Shown piece after piece: positions 11,269 through 22,749 of a stretch of 64,000 nucleotides of DNA. The position numbers and the translations under genes were made by a program. The notes under the pieces are model-generated. The model saw only the letters and a list, made by a program, of their open reading frames with translations. It had not been told where the DNA came from and made no database searches. Each line of letters opens with the position of its first letter. Position 1 is the stretch's first letter. Origin of the DNA: Hofstenia miamia (Eukaryota > Xenacoelomorpha > Acoela > Hofsteniidae); the NCBI GenBank assembly GCA_900660155.1, contig CABFPE010000278.1, forward strand, positions 91,258 to 155,257. Direction: 5' to 3'.

Positions 11269-13080
11269 CCAACACTGATTTTGCTATCATTTAGGAGTTG
11301 CTCATCCATTTCCCTTGGTATATGTGATATATACTGTGCGACAGATCCCAGACTCTCCCAACCTACTTTGTTGCTTAACTTATTAACTAAATTAATATTG
11401 TATTAGTGTTCCTAAATGCTGAACTAACAACAGTTTATTTAGATTGAGAGCAGTGGGTGGAATACAGGGTCAAGACCTGATGCAGATCAATGCACAGTAG
11501 AAGATATCTTTATGGTGACAGCTCCAGCTTCTACTTGAACATGGCAGTGGAAACCAATGGTTTACTCAGTGTGTGGAATGTCGCCTCAGTGATAGTGTGT
11601 GCATGATAACCTAATAATTTAGTGAAATGATTGTCCTTGTTATTATAGCTTTGTAAATAAAAGGAATTAATGCAACCGTGATGTTTGGCTTGTTATTTTG
11701 CCTTACATATAATAACCCTAGAGATATAATAGTACATTTTAACTGTTTGTACATGTGAACAATCAATAAAACTATTTTGTAGGTCAATCTATAGTCCACT
11801 AATTTACTGATAAGTAAATAGGTAGTACAAAAATGTACATAACAAATGTAGAGCATTTTAGATCTAGGAATGTTGGTTCTAAAAGTACTCATAATAATCT
11901 GAGAGTAATGAACAATAGGAAAGCTATAAATAATAAAAATCCCTATCCCTATTTTTAACTTAAAAGCACATCAAGAAATCTACAGCTTACTGGCCACACT
12001 GCACTTTTGAAGGGCTATAGTGTGCAGATATATATACAGGAAACCCCGCCAAAGTTGGATCAACTTGGACCAATGAAAATAATCTGATTTGCAAGAAATC
12101 CGTGATATAATTTTAGGTACTTCACTTGTACAAGTTCCACAAAAAAAAGATTTATGATAGCATAACTTTTGTGCAAGCAATTTGATGGTTGTTATGAAAG
12201 AAGTTGTTTTGAAAATATTGAAAATATGCTGGAAGAAAAAATTAGTCATGTATTCTTATGTCTTACAGTATTTTTCTTTCAATACCTGAATTAAACAAAA
12301 CTAAACTTAATGTTACTTGCAGTGCCATCAATCACTTCATTTGATTTTTGATTACATATTATTTTTGTATTCCTTTATTTCACACATCACATAAATCAGG
12401 GAGTTGTCATTTTAAATCATCCAATTTTAATTGAAAGATTACCAGACAACTTATTTAAAATATCATCCATTGACAGCACCACACATAAACATATCTCTGT
12501 TGACTTTTACATGAACTGTTTGAAGGTCAATATCAATACCAAGAAGCTATGTATAGTAGATCTATGGTCAATACCATGAGCTGTGCTGTAGTATTTTATT
12601 ATTTTTAGTACTTGATAGAAAATATTTATGCTATGCTTGAATTGTGTGCAAGACAATTCAGGGACCACCATAGGATTACTCTAGAGCTTGAACATTTAGC
12701 TTTCCATTTAACTATTAAATAAACTGACAAAATAAAGAATTTAATCCAGTAAAATTCAATCATCACAAATAATATCAATCAGTGCATCTTTATATTGAAT
12801 AGTTGTAAACAATCAAATAGTCATCTAGTACCTGTTATTAGACGTTGTTGATAATTTAACAGTTTCCTGGTTTTTCTTCATTTGCTGGTAATTATGCACA
12901 TCAGCATCAATTATTGTGCACATTATCATCTTAAGGTTTTTTCCCAAAATACTGCCAAGCAAATTAATATCAAATAATCAAAGTATAATAACCATGTGTT
13001 TACAATTAATTATTACTACAATTTTGTCTTATTGTCCCCACTTTTTCTCTCATCTTGACCACACATGGGATTATGCCACA
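11269..13080 (-). repeat. 5' LTR of Gypsy el2 (family A), with an insertion
   Basis: Homologous along its length to the LTR at 16551-17694 and to the solo LTR at 41066-42452. Shared blocks include cacatca(a/g)(a/g)a near 11970, gacaattcagggaccacc near 12650, gcttgaacatttagctttc, and the terminal ccacacatgg(g)attatgccaca at 13080. The left end does not start with TG and is decayed. A segment of about 600 bp (12040-12640) has no counterpart in the other copies. Immediately right, el3 RT begins. Confidence 0.8.
12040..12640. other. Unidentified insertion inside the el2 LTR
   Basis: Alignment by eye with the el3 LTR jumps from cactgcacttttgaa (12035) to the region just before gacaattcaggg (12650), leaving roughly 600 extra bases. 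A minus-strand frame at 11980-12249 spans the left edge, with no recognisable motif. I find no clear terminal repeats, so the nature of the insert is unknown. Confidence 0.45.
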
Positions 13081-13984
13081 CTAGGACTTTTAATGTTTTG
13101 TATCATCTGCTTGGCATTGTTTTTAATCTTTATTCTTCCCTTTTCAATTTCCCTTCCTAGGAACACTACCTTCGTTTTTAGAATTTAGCATTTTTTCCCA
13201 TTCACTCATAATCCTGCATTATATAGAATTTTTAGTGTTCTGTCCAGTTTATCCATGTGTTTGGGAATTGTGTTACTCACTATTAGTATGTCATCTATAT
13301 ATGCATTTATTCCTTCTTCTACCTTCTTATTGTGTTGCTTTAGTACTTTTGTGATGTATCTCTGGAATGTAGCTGGTGCATTGCATAACCTGAATGCCAC
13401 GTACATCCATTTGAACAATAGATAGAGTGTTATAAAAGCAGTTTTTTCTATATCTTTCAGTTCCATTGGTACCTGCCAATATGCTTTGCATATGTCTAGG
13501 CAGGTGTAGTATTTGTATTTACTTGCTTCATATATTATGTTGTCAATCCTTATGAGTTGATATGCATCTTTTTTGGTAATGTTGTTTAGTTTTCTGAAGT
13601 CTATGCAGAGTCTGTATTTGTTTCCTTGCTTGACAAACACTGTGCATGCTGCATAAGGGCTTTTGCTAGGTGAAATAATTTTATTATCTATCAGTTCACA
13701 TAGGATTTTGTTATAGTCATTTTTTTAGGGGTTCTGGCACTCTTCTGTATGGTAGACATATTTGTTCATCTGTAGTTGTGATGATTTTGTGTGTTTCCCC
13801 TACAGCTTTTCCTATGCTGATTTTGCCAAAATTGAAGATTCTTTTGTGTTTTTTTAAGTAGGTTCATTATTTCAGTTTTTTGTTTCTTGTTGAGGTGTTC
13901 ATATTGTTTGTCTTTAATTTGTGGTATTTGATAGTTGTGCTCATCTTGTTTTTTGAATATGTTGATCATCTTCTCTGTCAACAT
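13081..13984 (-). pseudogene. Ty3/Gypsy el3 reverse transcriptase, truncated
   Basis: The frame 13206-13640 (144 codons) gives the RT core: RLCIDFRKLNN, CLDICKAYWQVPM with the palm Asp intact, APATFQRY, and AYIDDILIVS with both Asp residues intact. Both catalytic motifs are therefore preserved, unlike in el1 and el2. The thumb begins (LGREIEKGR in a shifted frame near 13100-13170) and ends at IKSPS where the el2 LTR starts at 13080. The N-terminal RT linker is in 13766-13984. RNase H and integrase are absent. This fits insertion of el2 into el3 RT. Confidence 0.9.
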
Positions 13985-14693
13985 TTTTCTGTTTTGATCT
14001 TCTTCCCTAGTATTTTGATTTTTTCTTTTTTTTTCAGATTAACCATTCTGTTGGTTGTGTTTAGTATTAGTATGGTTGCTTGCCCTTCTTTGACTGTGCA
14101 TAAGCTTGATGGTGAGGATATTTGTTTAGTATTTATTCCAGTCTGCTCATACATCATCACTTCATTGTTTATTTTGTCATTAGTTGTTATTTGGCACGTT
14201 TTCCAGTTGTTTGGCTGTATTTTGGTGTCATCTAATAGTCTGAATATTATTGTGTCTTCTTCATTTTCTTCTTGTGTTGTTATGAACTCTTCTTGGACTC
14301 CTATGGTTTTGTTTGTATAGACTATTATGTAGCCATTCTGGGTTAGGAAGTTGTGTCCTAGTACCATTTAATGTAGCAGCAGATTCCTTTCCATATCTAT
14401 ACAGTAAATTTCTCTTGGAATGTGGTGTTTGCTATCCATATCAGTAGTTCTTCTAGTTTGCCTTTTATGTCAATGTATTTGCCAGAGGTGATTATTAGCC
14501 TACATTTTTCTTCTTGTAAGTTTTTCCTGTTAAATCCAATTTTTTCCACACAATTGTTGGTTATGACTGATAGGACTAATCCCATATCTGTCATGGTCTT
14601 GACCATTATACTGTTGACTACAACTGTAATTGTATTCATTTTGATTAGGTTGGTTATTATTAGAATGGGTGAACATTTTTTTGGAGTTGGCAT
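13978..14693 (-). pseudogene. Ty3/Gypsy el3 retropepsin and linker
   Basis: The frame 14397-14693 begins MPTPKKCSPILI and holds TMTDMGLVLSVITNN, the protease active site with the same Thr-to-Met change as el2 and a further Ala-to-Leu. The frame 13978-14367 follows, with VLGHNFLTQNGYIIVY as the LG-x-(D/N)FL element and a linker to RT. The boundary near 14380 is a frame change. Homology to the el2 protease is obvious over the whole length. Confidence 0.85.
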
Positions 14694-16253
14694 TCAGTTT
14701 TGGGTTTTCCTCATTTTCATAGTTGTTTTTATACTGTTCATTGTCATTTTCAATTAAGTGCTTTTCTTCAAAATTTGCATTATTTTCCTTATTCAAATTG
14801 ATTTGATGTTTGCAATATTTCTTTGTGTGTCCTTTGTTTCCACACATTTGGCATTTTAAGTCATTTCTTTTAATTTTCCTTATTGTACCATCTTTCAGGT
14901 ACATTCATTGTCACTGTTGATATTGGTGTGGTGGTTTTGGTATTGTTGATTTTTCATTTATTCTGGCATTGTTTTCTGTTGTTATATGAATTGCTAATCC
15001 CTTCCTTATCATCCTCTCTAAGGGATTGTCTGTGTCACATTTTTTTTCAAGCAATTGCTGTATTGTTTCAGGTAGTCCTTTGCAGATGTGTGCAAACAGG
15101 TCCTATTTAGAGTAAATCAATTCTCTTGAACATAGCTTTAATAGCAATTCTACTTGTGTCATATAGTTTCTTAGATTGTCTTTTTGATTCATTTTGATTC
15201 CATTGAGAATCATTCTGTATTGACTTTTGAAAGTCTTGTCATTATAGTAAAGCTGGTATTCATCAATCAATTTTTTGTAGGTCATTTTTGTTTCTATATC
15301 TAATACCAGGTAATGCTGATATGCTGTGCCTCCCAGATAAAGTGGGAATTGTGCAGCTGCTGCATTTTGTGACACTTTTCCTTCTTTCATACACATTTCA
15401 AATATCATTCATTAAATGTTGGTGACTGGGTATCTATTCTTTCTGTGAATTTTGGGATTATCACTTTACATGCTGGTGCATCCATTTTGTTTTCCTCAAA
15501 TAATATAGAGTTCTTGAATGTTGGTTTTGTGTCCATTTGTTTATCACATTTAGCTTTTACCTGTTGTGTTATGTTCTTTACCATTTTTTGTATAAATTCT
15601 TCCTCTGTTTCCTCTGGTTTTCCAATGTCTGCTATTGTTTCATTTGAGAGTTTTGTTTTGTTCTGTTTTTGTGGTTGTTGTATTGTCATGCTTTCTATTA
15701 CTTTCATTCTATTTTTCTCTTGGTTGTTTTTTTGTCATCTTTTAGTAACATTAGTCTTAACTCATCTCTGAGGTTGTTGATTGCAAATTGTTTTGTCATA
15801 TTGTCTTCTCTGAGATGCATGTTTTTGTCATGCAGTTTGTTCATTAGTTTTGTAGGTTTTGCTTTGCAGTTTTATTTCTTTATTAGCTTTGGTAAGTGTT
15901 TTGATTTTCTTCTGGAATAAATTTCTTTGCTCACTTAGTCTTGAGCTTGTATCATCTTTCATTTTGTTGATTAAATTTTCTTTTTCAATGTTTGCTGTTT
16001 CTACCTCAAACATTCTCTGCATTAAGTGTTTGATTTGTATGGTCAGTGCTTTTCTCTCTTCATTGTTTTTATTTATTGTTTGGGTTATTTCAGCAATTTT
16101 CCATTTTTTTTCATCACTAATGACTGTAGTATCATATCTGTTGGAGAGTTTTCACTTTTGGGTGAAACTGTTGTGTCTTGTATCTGGGGAGACTGTATTT
16201 GGTTTTTTTTGCGTTTTTGCTCTAGTTTTGTTTCTCTTTTGTGAGTTAACCAT
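14530..16253 (-). pseudogene. Ty3/Gypsy el3 gag
   Basis: Gag starts with ATG at 16253 (MVNSQKRNKTRAKTQKK), directly inside the leader. A coiled coil follows (15828-16022 and neighbours). Then comes the segment 15405-15707 with PACKVIIPKF, and the capsid-like frame 15103-15408 with AAAQFPLYLGGTAYQHY. The C-terminal frame 14530-14904 has an intact CX2CX4HX4C knuckle, CQMCGNKGHTKKYC, followed by an Asn/Glu-rich tail. Stops and shifts separate the frames, but this is the best preserved gag of the group. Confidence 0.85.
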
Positions 16254-16534
16254 ATTCCTTTGTTAGTCTTTTGTGATAATTCTCCATTATGGCTTCAGTT
16301 TTTGAGGTTAGGTTTCTCATTAATTGTTCTTTCCAATATTTTTCTTTGTTTGCTTATGTTGTTTTATAAGTCTTATCTTTTCTGAAGTTTGTTGTGTTTC
16401 CTATGGTTATCTCTTTGTTGGAAGTCCCAGCATTTTGTTGATGAGAAGTACATCTTGAATAAATTTTTTCTGGGTATTTCCTGAGAAGAAATCCATCTTG
16501 ACTTGGGATTGTTTTCTGCTTGCATTGTTGGGCA

Positions 16535-16550
16535 CCTGTCACAGTTGCCA
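16535..16550 (-). other. Primer-binding site of el3, tRNA-Arg-like
   Basis: The minus strand reads TGGCAACTGTGACAGG immediately inside the LTR end at 16551. This matches TGGCGACCGTGACAGG, the complement of the 3' end of animal tRNA-Arg, at 14 of 16 bases. That comparison is from memory of the tRNA, not from a search. Confidence 0.7.
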
Positions 16551-17694
16551 TGTAAATCTTGTCAACCCTTAATTTGAACAAAATAGGCATAATTGCTTTA
16601 AGCCCAAGAAGTGAGGGATTCCATAATCCCTCCCTATCACCTTGTATTACTATTATCCCAGCAACTCTGGGTTAGCTAACTATAACATTCAGTTTAGATT
16701 GGGAGTACATGATGTGACAGTGCCAAAATCAATGCTGGACCATGCAAGAGAAGAGAGTTCTAACTTGGTAACCTCTGATCTTTGGGGAAACCTCAGGCCA
16801 ATGAAACTCACAGTGCATTGATAGTGTTCTCAGTGACATTGTGTGTCGTATAACCTAGTAAATTATTGCATCATAATCAATTCTGTTGGCAGAAAGCATG
16901 AAATGGTTAACAGTCAGTCAGTTGAGATACAACCTAATACAATATCACTATAGACAATGTAAGCTGAATGGCAGTGATCAGGACTTTATAGGCACCTTGT
17001 ATGTATAATAGGTCTTATTAGTAGAAATAACAAATTTGGATCTAAAAAGAGTTGGCCTAAGTTGAGTTATTAGAGACATGTCTTATTAATGAGCAAATTG
17101 AGGGGAAAGCTACATCAGATAAAACCCCTATTTGTAACCTTAACCTAAGAGCACATCAGAAGTCCCAGATATCCGCTGCACTGCACTTTTGAAATGCTGT
17201 TTTATTTGTACAGCTGCTCTGAAATACCTTTAACCAAGACAATTCAGGGACCACCTGCAGACTACTCTCATGCTTGAACATTTAGCTTTCTATTAGCATA
17301 ATTGAATAACCTGAATACAAAATAACAGAGTAAATCCAGTAAAATTCATTCATCACAATCACAACCATTACTGCATATTTATACTAAATTTCTGTAAACA
17401 ATTAAAAAATTGGCAAGTACCTGTTCTTTAACATTGTTGACAGTTTTCCTTCTTTTCCTTCATCTGATAATTTTTTACACAACATCAGCATTAACTAGCT
17501 CATGTGAGTTTGTCCTTTGTTATTTTGCCAAATGGTTTGCTTATATAACTAATATAAAAGCTACACTGTATAAAATTGTACAAAATAATCAAATGATAAT
17601 AACTGTGTGTTAAATTTTAATCAAATTATTATACTGTTATTCTTAATTGTGTCCTTATTTTCTCTTTATTTGACCACACATGGATTATGCCACA
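16551..17694 (-). repeat. LTR of Gypsy el3 (family A), 1,144 bp
   Basis: Clean LTR with plus-strand ends tgtaaatcttgtcaaccc (16551, abutting the primer-binding site) and catggattatgccaca (17694). It is homologous to the LTRs at 11269-13080 and 41066-42452. To the right, pol sequence of el4 starts at once. It is the 5' LTR of el3. It could also serve as the 3' LTR of el4 if the two share one LTR, but el4 shows no purine tract at the junction. Confidence 0.85.
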
Positions 17695-18540
17695 CTAAAA
17701 GTATATTCAGAATTTACACTTTTGACAATTTTTATTGGTTTTATCTTGGCTGCTCTAATTAACTGTTGTGAACTCAGGTTGTTTTGTCATTTTGAGTATG
17801 GCTTCTTTTTCCATTGTTATTATGTTCATTTATCTTAGAAATTTCATTTCTTTTACATCTTCTGATATCCATTTATTTCTTCCTATTCTCATGGTCACAA
17901 CTGTTATAAGCATTATCAATGTTTGGTTCAACCTTTCTACTGCCCTATTGGCCTGTGGGTGATATGCTGTGGTTGTTTGCTTACTATTTTTAACAAATTT
18001 GTCATCTCCTGAAAAAATCCACACTCAAATTGCTGTCTTTTATCAGTTTTTATCATTTCCATTGGTCCAAATTTCAGTATCCATTCTTTCATTACTATTT
18101 CTGCTTTCTTTTTCACTTTTGTATTTGCCATTGCTATAATTCTTGCATAATTTGTGAAATTATCCACCATTACTTGTAGGTATTGATAGCCTTCCTAATC
18201 TCTAGATACCATTTCCAAATCTATGTGCACTATTTCATTAGGCTGTGTTGCAATTATTTTCTCAAATGGTGCCCTCTGTGCCAGAAAGTGTTGCTTATTA
18301 TTCAATAAACATGTTGTACATTTGTTTATTATATCTTTAATTACTTTTCTGACTGCTATTGTGATAAACCTGGTATTGAATGTTTTTTCAGTCTGTGTGA
18401 TCACTAAATGCCCCTTCTCATGTACTTTCCTTATCATTTCTTTTTTTGTAATGTTCCAGTATCACTATCCTGTTGCATTGTGCTTCAACATATAAGAGTC
18501 TGTTTTTGTTTATCTTTTACTTGTATCTCTCATAGCAACT
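17695..18540 (-). pseudogene. Ty3/Gypsy el4 integrase
   Basis: Integrase in three frames. 18195-18437 has the zinc-binding domain (HEKGHLVI, IINKCTTCLLN) and the first Asp (IVHIDLEM). 17937-18170 has MVDNFTNYARIIAMA, KFGPMEMIKTDKRQQFE (second Asp). 17830-18024 has TTTAYHPQANRAVERLNQTL, with the catalytic Glu. All three DDE residues can be seen, though not in one frame. Downstream, next to the LTR, a short conserved tail TKQPEFTTVN matches a peptide at the 3' end of el6, which indicates that nearly the whole 3' end of el4 is present. Confidence 0.9.
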
Positions 18541-19461
18541 TTTTGTAATCTTTGATAATGTCATCTTTGGGTCCTTTATTTTTCTTCTAATTTCATTCAG
18601 TATTATATCATCTTTTTATTTTTTCTACTATCTCTCTTTCTGTTATCTCATATTCTGTGTAAGGCAGAAATTGAAACTGTCTCTTCTCTCCATCTGTCTT
18701 TACTATGTGTCTCTGATACTCTGGATTGCTGTGAAATTTTCCTTTACTATATTCTATTTTAATCATGAATTCATTTAGGTGCTCAATCCATCTGGATACT
18801 ATTCTGGACTTGTCTCCCAAAAATTTCTTTAGCCAAGCTAAATAGTGTCTAAGTTTCTTTATAATCTCAGTGAGTGCCAGTATCTCACTTTTCTTAGATC
18901 CATAATTCTCCTCACTTCATTTTAGATTTTTTTGAAAAAACTGTATTGGCATCTCCTTTCCATTTTTTATAGCCTTAATTATGCTCTTAGTGCAACCTTT
19001 CTTGCACTGCAATCTAAAATGAATTATTCTGTGCAATCTGGCATATTGAGTAATGGCAGTTTTGCCAGTTCCTCTTTTACATTGTCTAATTCTTCTTTCT
19101 CTTCCCATGTCCAGGCAAATGGTTCAGCTGTCCTCATCAGTTTAGTAATTTTTGCTGTCTTCCCCACAATTTGCAAAATAAACATCCTGTATTAGTTGAA
19201 GTATCCTATTATTCTTTGTATGTCTTTTTTATTATTTGGTTTTTCTATTTTTTGAATCATATCTCTGGCAAAGTTTTCATGCATATTCTGCCTTTTTCAA
19301 TTATCTTCTCCTTCTATATGTCTCATTTGTTTCCATTTATTTGCAGTCCAGCTTTCTCTAATATGTATAGAGTTTTTCCCAATTTATCTATGTGTTCTTG
19401 CACTGTGTCACTTGTTACTATAATATCATCTATGTATGCATTAAATCCATCTCCCATTTAA
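18541..19461 (-). pseudogene. Ty3/Gypsy el4 RNase H and RT C-terminal half
   Basis: The frame 18608-18820 is the end of RNase H and connection (RIVSRWIEHLNEFMIKIEYSKG). Sequence 18917-19195 is RNase H/thumb, frameshifted. 19197-19461 reads NAYIDDIIVTSDTVQEHIDKLGKTL, with the RT active-site box intact. The RT is cut after codons equivalent to MGDGF at 19461 by the family C LTR. The rest of RT lies right of that LTR. Confidence 0.85.
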
Positions 19462-20382
19462 TGTAGAATCAGTGGCTGGTAGGGAAACTTAACTAGAAAC
19501 TTAATTGACTCCACAAAAGGTTTAAATAGCATTTACAGAAACAGCCACAATTCTGGGAAAAGGATTAACACAGAATTTATAACATATAGATGTAACATTG
19601 GTAATTCATCCAAGTAACAAAACTACTTTAGGTAAGAACCACAATGACCAATTCCTATGGCTTCCAGCCTAAGCGGAACATCCAGAAGTAAAGTGCTTAA
19701 CCTATTGACTGGTGCTACCCTATTTGTCTCACTTTTAATTTCTATCTCAATTCAGAAAACACAAACTCTCTTTTTCATTGTTATCTCTCAGCTCACTATT
19801 AAATAATCTGTAATTGCCAGATATTCATGCTAGCCCACGGCATGGTATCATCACAATATTAGGTTTTATATGTGCATGTACATGTTGAATTACAAAAGGG
19901 AGATTTATTATTTCCTTATATGTAGCCGTATACATAACTTAATGAACCACAATTCAGACTGGGTAATCAACAGACCCCCAGAAGCAACATGTCACCCGAC
20001 GCTAATGAAAGCACTCCCAAATTGTCGCTGATCTTAAGCAATAAGTTTCATAAAGATAATAAATAAATAAGAAATACAATGGTAAGAATGGCAGTTGAGA
20101 GTAGATAAAATCTATTGAATGATTGCTACAGTTTCCTCAGTTTTTATACAAGTGTTCAATCATTTACCTGCCTTTTTTACAATACTTGCTATAGCAACGT
20201 AGTTTAACATGATCAAGTTCTATTTCCCTCGTAAAATTAAATTTGAGCAACAATTAGCACCATCGAGGGGACAGTAAATTAATAACAACAAACTAAGATC
20301 GAAACTAGTTAATAGCATCATGATGACGTAACAATACAAAGTAAGAAAAAATAATATTGACAAAATCCCTGAGTGACTCTAC
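19462..20382 (-). repeat. LTR of family C (921 bp) within el4 RT
   Basis: The segment starts tgtagaatcagtgg and ends ctgagtgactctaca on the plus strand, giving 6-bp inverted ends TGTAGA/TCTACA as in LTRs. Its complement is homologous over about 600 bases to 42605-43207, including tggc/agcgacaatttgggag and the terminal attctaca. RT coding sequence of el4 flanks it on both sides. About 100 bases of RT (the APATFQRY region) are missing at the junction, and no clear target duplication is seen, so orientation and mode of insertion are inferred. Confidence 0.65.
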
Positions 20383-21200
20383 ATTATTTTTTAATATTTT
20401 CATTAAGTATCATTGAAATGCCATATAAATCCCATCTTTTCAATATCTTCCTCTTCCATTTTCACCTGCCAATATGACTTGCATAATTATATTGACATGA
20501 AATATTTATGTTTGCTTGCCTCATATAACATATCCTCTATTCTTTGCAGCAGGTATGAATCCTTTGTTGTTACTTTGCTTAACTTTCAGAAGTCTATACA
20601 TAATCCATATTTGTTTTCTTGTTTTACAAATACCATTGGGCTGTATGTGGACTTTTGCTTGGTTGAATTATTATATTGTCAATTAGTTCATTCAATATTC
20701 AGTTGTATTCCTCCTTCAATTGCTCTGGTACTCTCCTCATCAGCATTTTTATTTGTTTATCAGTGGTTATTACTATCTTGTGTGTTTCTCCTATTGCTTG
20801 TTCCACACTGATTTCTTTGTAATTAAATATCCTTCTGTGTGTTTCCAATAATTCTTTCAGTTGTTTCATTTCATCTTCTTCCAATTTTTGGTATTCTTCC
20901 TTTTTTATTTTGTGTATTTTGTATTCTTCTTCTTCTTCTTCTTTGCCTTTCATTTCTATGCCACTGAATTGGCCTTTGGCACTACTTGTTATCTTGATGG
21001 TGTTCATCCATTCACCCTTGAATTGGCTTTGTGGATTAATTTTCAAGTCTGTGCTTAAATCCAATTTTCATTGCAGATTCATCTTTAATTATCAAGGTTG
21101 CTGTCCCTGTATCAATTGCTGCTTTCATCATCACTCCATTTATCACAATTGTGATCATATTGATGTTATTCAAATCAGTCAGTATCATTTGCTCTGCTCT
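20383..21200 (-). pseudogene. Ty3/Gypsy el4 RT N-terminal half and retropepsin
   Basis: Minus-strand RT resumes with CKSYWQVKMEEEDIEK; the codon for the palm Asp is a stop (SI*LCKSYWQ). Upstream, 20699-21064 encodes the linker and RT fingers (SVEQAIGETHKIVITTDKQI, RRVPEQLKEEYN). The protease near 21065-21190 reads INGVMMKAAIDTGTATLII, with the DTG triplet intact but Thr after it. The wording is closer to el5 than to el2/el3, so the right half of el4 may belong to family B; the left half (integrase) resembles el2. Confidence 0.8.
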
Positions 21201-21209
21201 GTCTGATTC

Positions 21210-22445
21210 TTCTCTGTCTGAATCTATTAGATCTTTGTCATCATAATATTCATCTCCATTTCTGATTATATTTATTTGCTTTTTGCAGTCTGGTTTCTAA
21301 TGTCTTTTCTGTTTGCAATTATAGCATTTCACATCTTTCTCTTTTATTTTTTTGTTTTCCCATCTCTCATCCTCAGATTAATTATTTTTTCTGGTTTCTT
21401 CTCTTTGAAATTTCAATTTGGTGTCTGCATTTGAAATTGTTTCTCCATGTTGGTGTCTCTCTATTTCATGCTGCCTTCTTGTATATCTGTGCATTGTTTT
21501 CAATTTTTGCTTGTATGTCATCTGACTTTCTTATCGTCTTTTCTGGTTTATTATGCACATTACATTATATTTCAAACTGAGCTCTTATGTTTTCAGGCAT
21601 ACCCTTGCAGATGTGGGAAAATAGATCATATTTTGAATACATATTTTCCCTTGAACTCAATGTTAGCAGTCTTTCCATTTGTTCAATATAGTTCCTTATG
21701 TTGTCATTCTTCCTCATCTTTGTTGCATTAAGGATGATGTGATATTGATTTTTAAAACTTTCATTTTCATAGTATTCCACGAACTCTCCTATTTGTACTT
21801 TGTAATCTCTTTTCATTTCAGCATCTAATAGTAAATAATGCTGGTATAAGTTTCCTGTCAAATAGTATGGTAACCTTGTGCACTTCTGCCTCTTAGTTAA
21901 CCTTCCTTTACCTCATCATAATTTTAAACATCTGGAACCATTCAGTGAATGTAGGATTGTATCCATCTACCTTTCCATTAAATTTCGGAAGTTTCACTTT
22001 GCAGGGAGTTGTCTCATTGTCTCTGGTGTGCTTTAATATTGATTTTTGAACTTCAGTTTCATTTGCTTTTTTATTTTTTCCTTGTTTTGGAATTGTTTCA
22101 CTACTGCTCTTGTTATTTCATCTATTATTTTCTGCTTTTTCATCTCATTCTTGTCTTCACAATATTGATATTCTTTCTCTTGCTTGTTTCTCCTTTCAGA
22201 TATTGTTTGTTCCTCTTTTTCTTCTTCAAATTCCATTTTGTGAGTTTCTATTCCTCCCTGTTTTTCCTCTTCCATTAATTTAGTCAGTCACAGTTTGTCT
22301 CTTTACTGATCATTTTCATTGTCTTCCACTAACTGTTGATTTTCTCTCTCTAGTTTGCAGTACATCCTTTCCCACTTTTCATTCTGTTCTATGAACTTCT
22401 TGTTAAACTTGGCTAGTTGTTGAGTTAAACCATGGCCCACTGTAA
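21210..22445 (-). pseudogene. Ty3/Gypsy el4 gag
   Basis: The zinc knuckle near 21275-21335 reads CYNCKQKRH, then a stop, then KPDC: all four ligands are at CX2CX4HX4C spacing but with an in-frame stop. The capsid-like frame 21565-21861 has TGNLYQHYLLLDAEMK and HICKGMPENIRAQF. 22033-22275 is a highly charged coiled coil (EEEKEEQTISERRNKQ). Further coiled-coil sequence runs to about 22440, where homology ends. No primer site or LTR follows, so the 5' end is lost. Confidence 0.75.
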
Positions 22446-22749
22446 CTACAGCCTGGGCAGTATCAGAATTAAATAACTAAGAGGGGGCCAACTTTATAAA
22501 GAGGAAAATATTTAATAGGGAGCTGCCATTAATATAATATATAATAAATTACAAATAATTCAGAAAAATATAGCCAATTTTAAATCATAAAACACCAAAT
22601 AAAAAAATTATGTTCTTCTTGAAGTTGCAGCTTTAAATTTAGAAGCCTTTGAGGATAGGAGTTTACTATTAATATCTTTTTGTTTATTGTTGAAAAATAT
22701 ATTTATGCATGTTCAAGCTAATGTGATTTTAAACATGTGAGGAGCAGAG
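22446..22749. other. No gene recognised
   Basis: Begins gagggggccaactttataaag and is AT-rich, without a coding signal on either strand. It lies between the truncated el4 gag and the P-type remnant. Confidence 0.5.

Noticed and set aside
13880-14320. Plus-strand 146-codon Phe/Leu/Ser-rich frame, and similar plus-strand frames at 9377-10854, 15445-16266, 20861-22278 and 37154-37663
   Set aside because: Each is the antisense shadow of a Lys/Glu/Asn-rich gag or pol frame on the minus strand.
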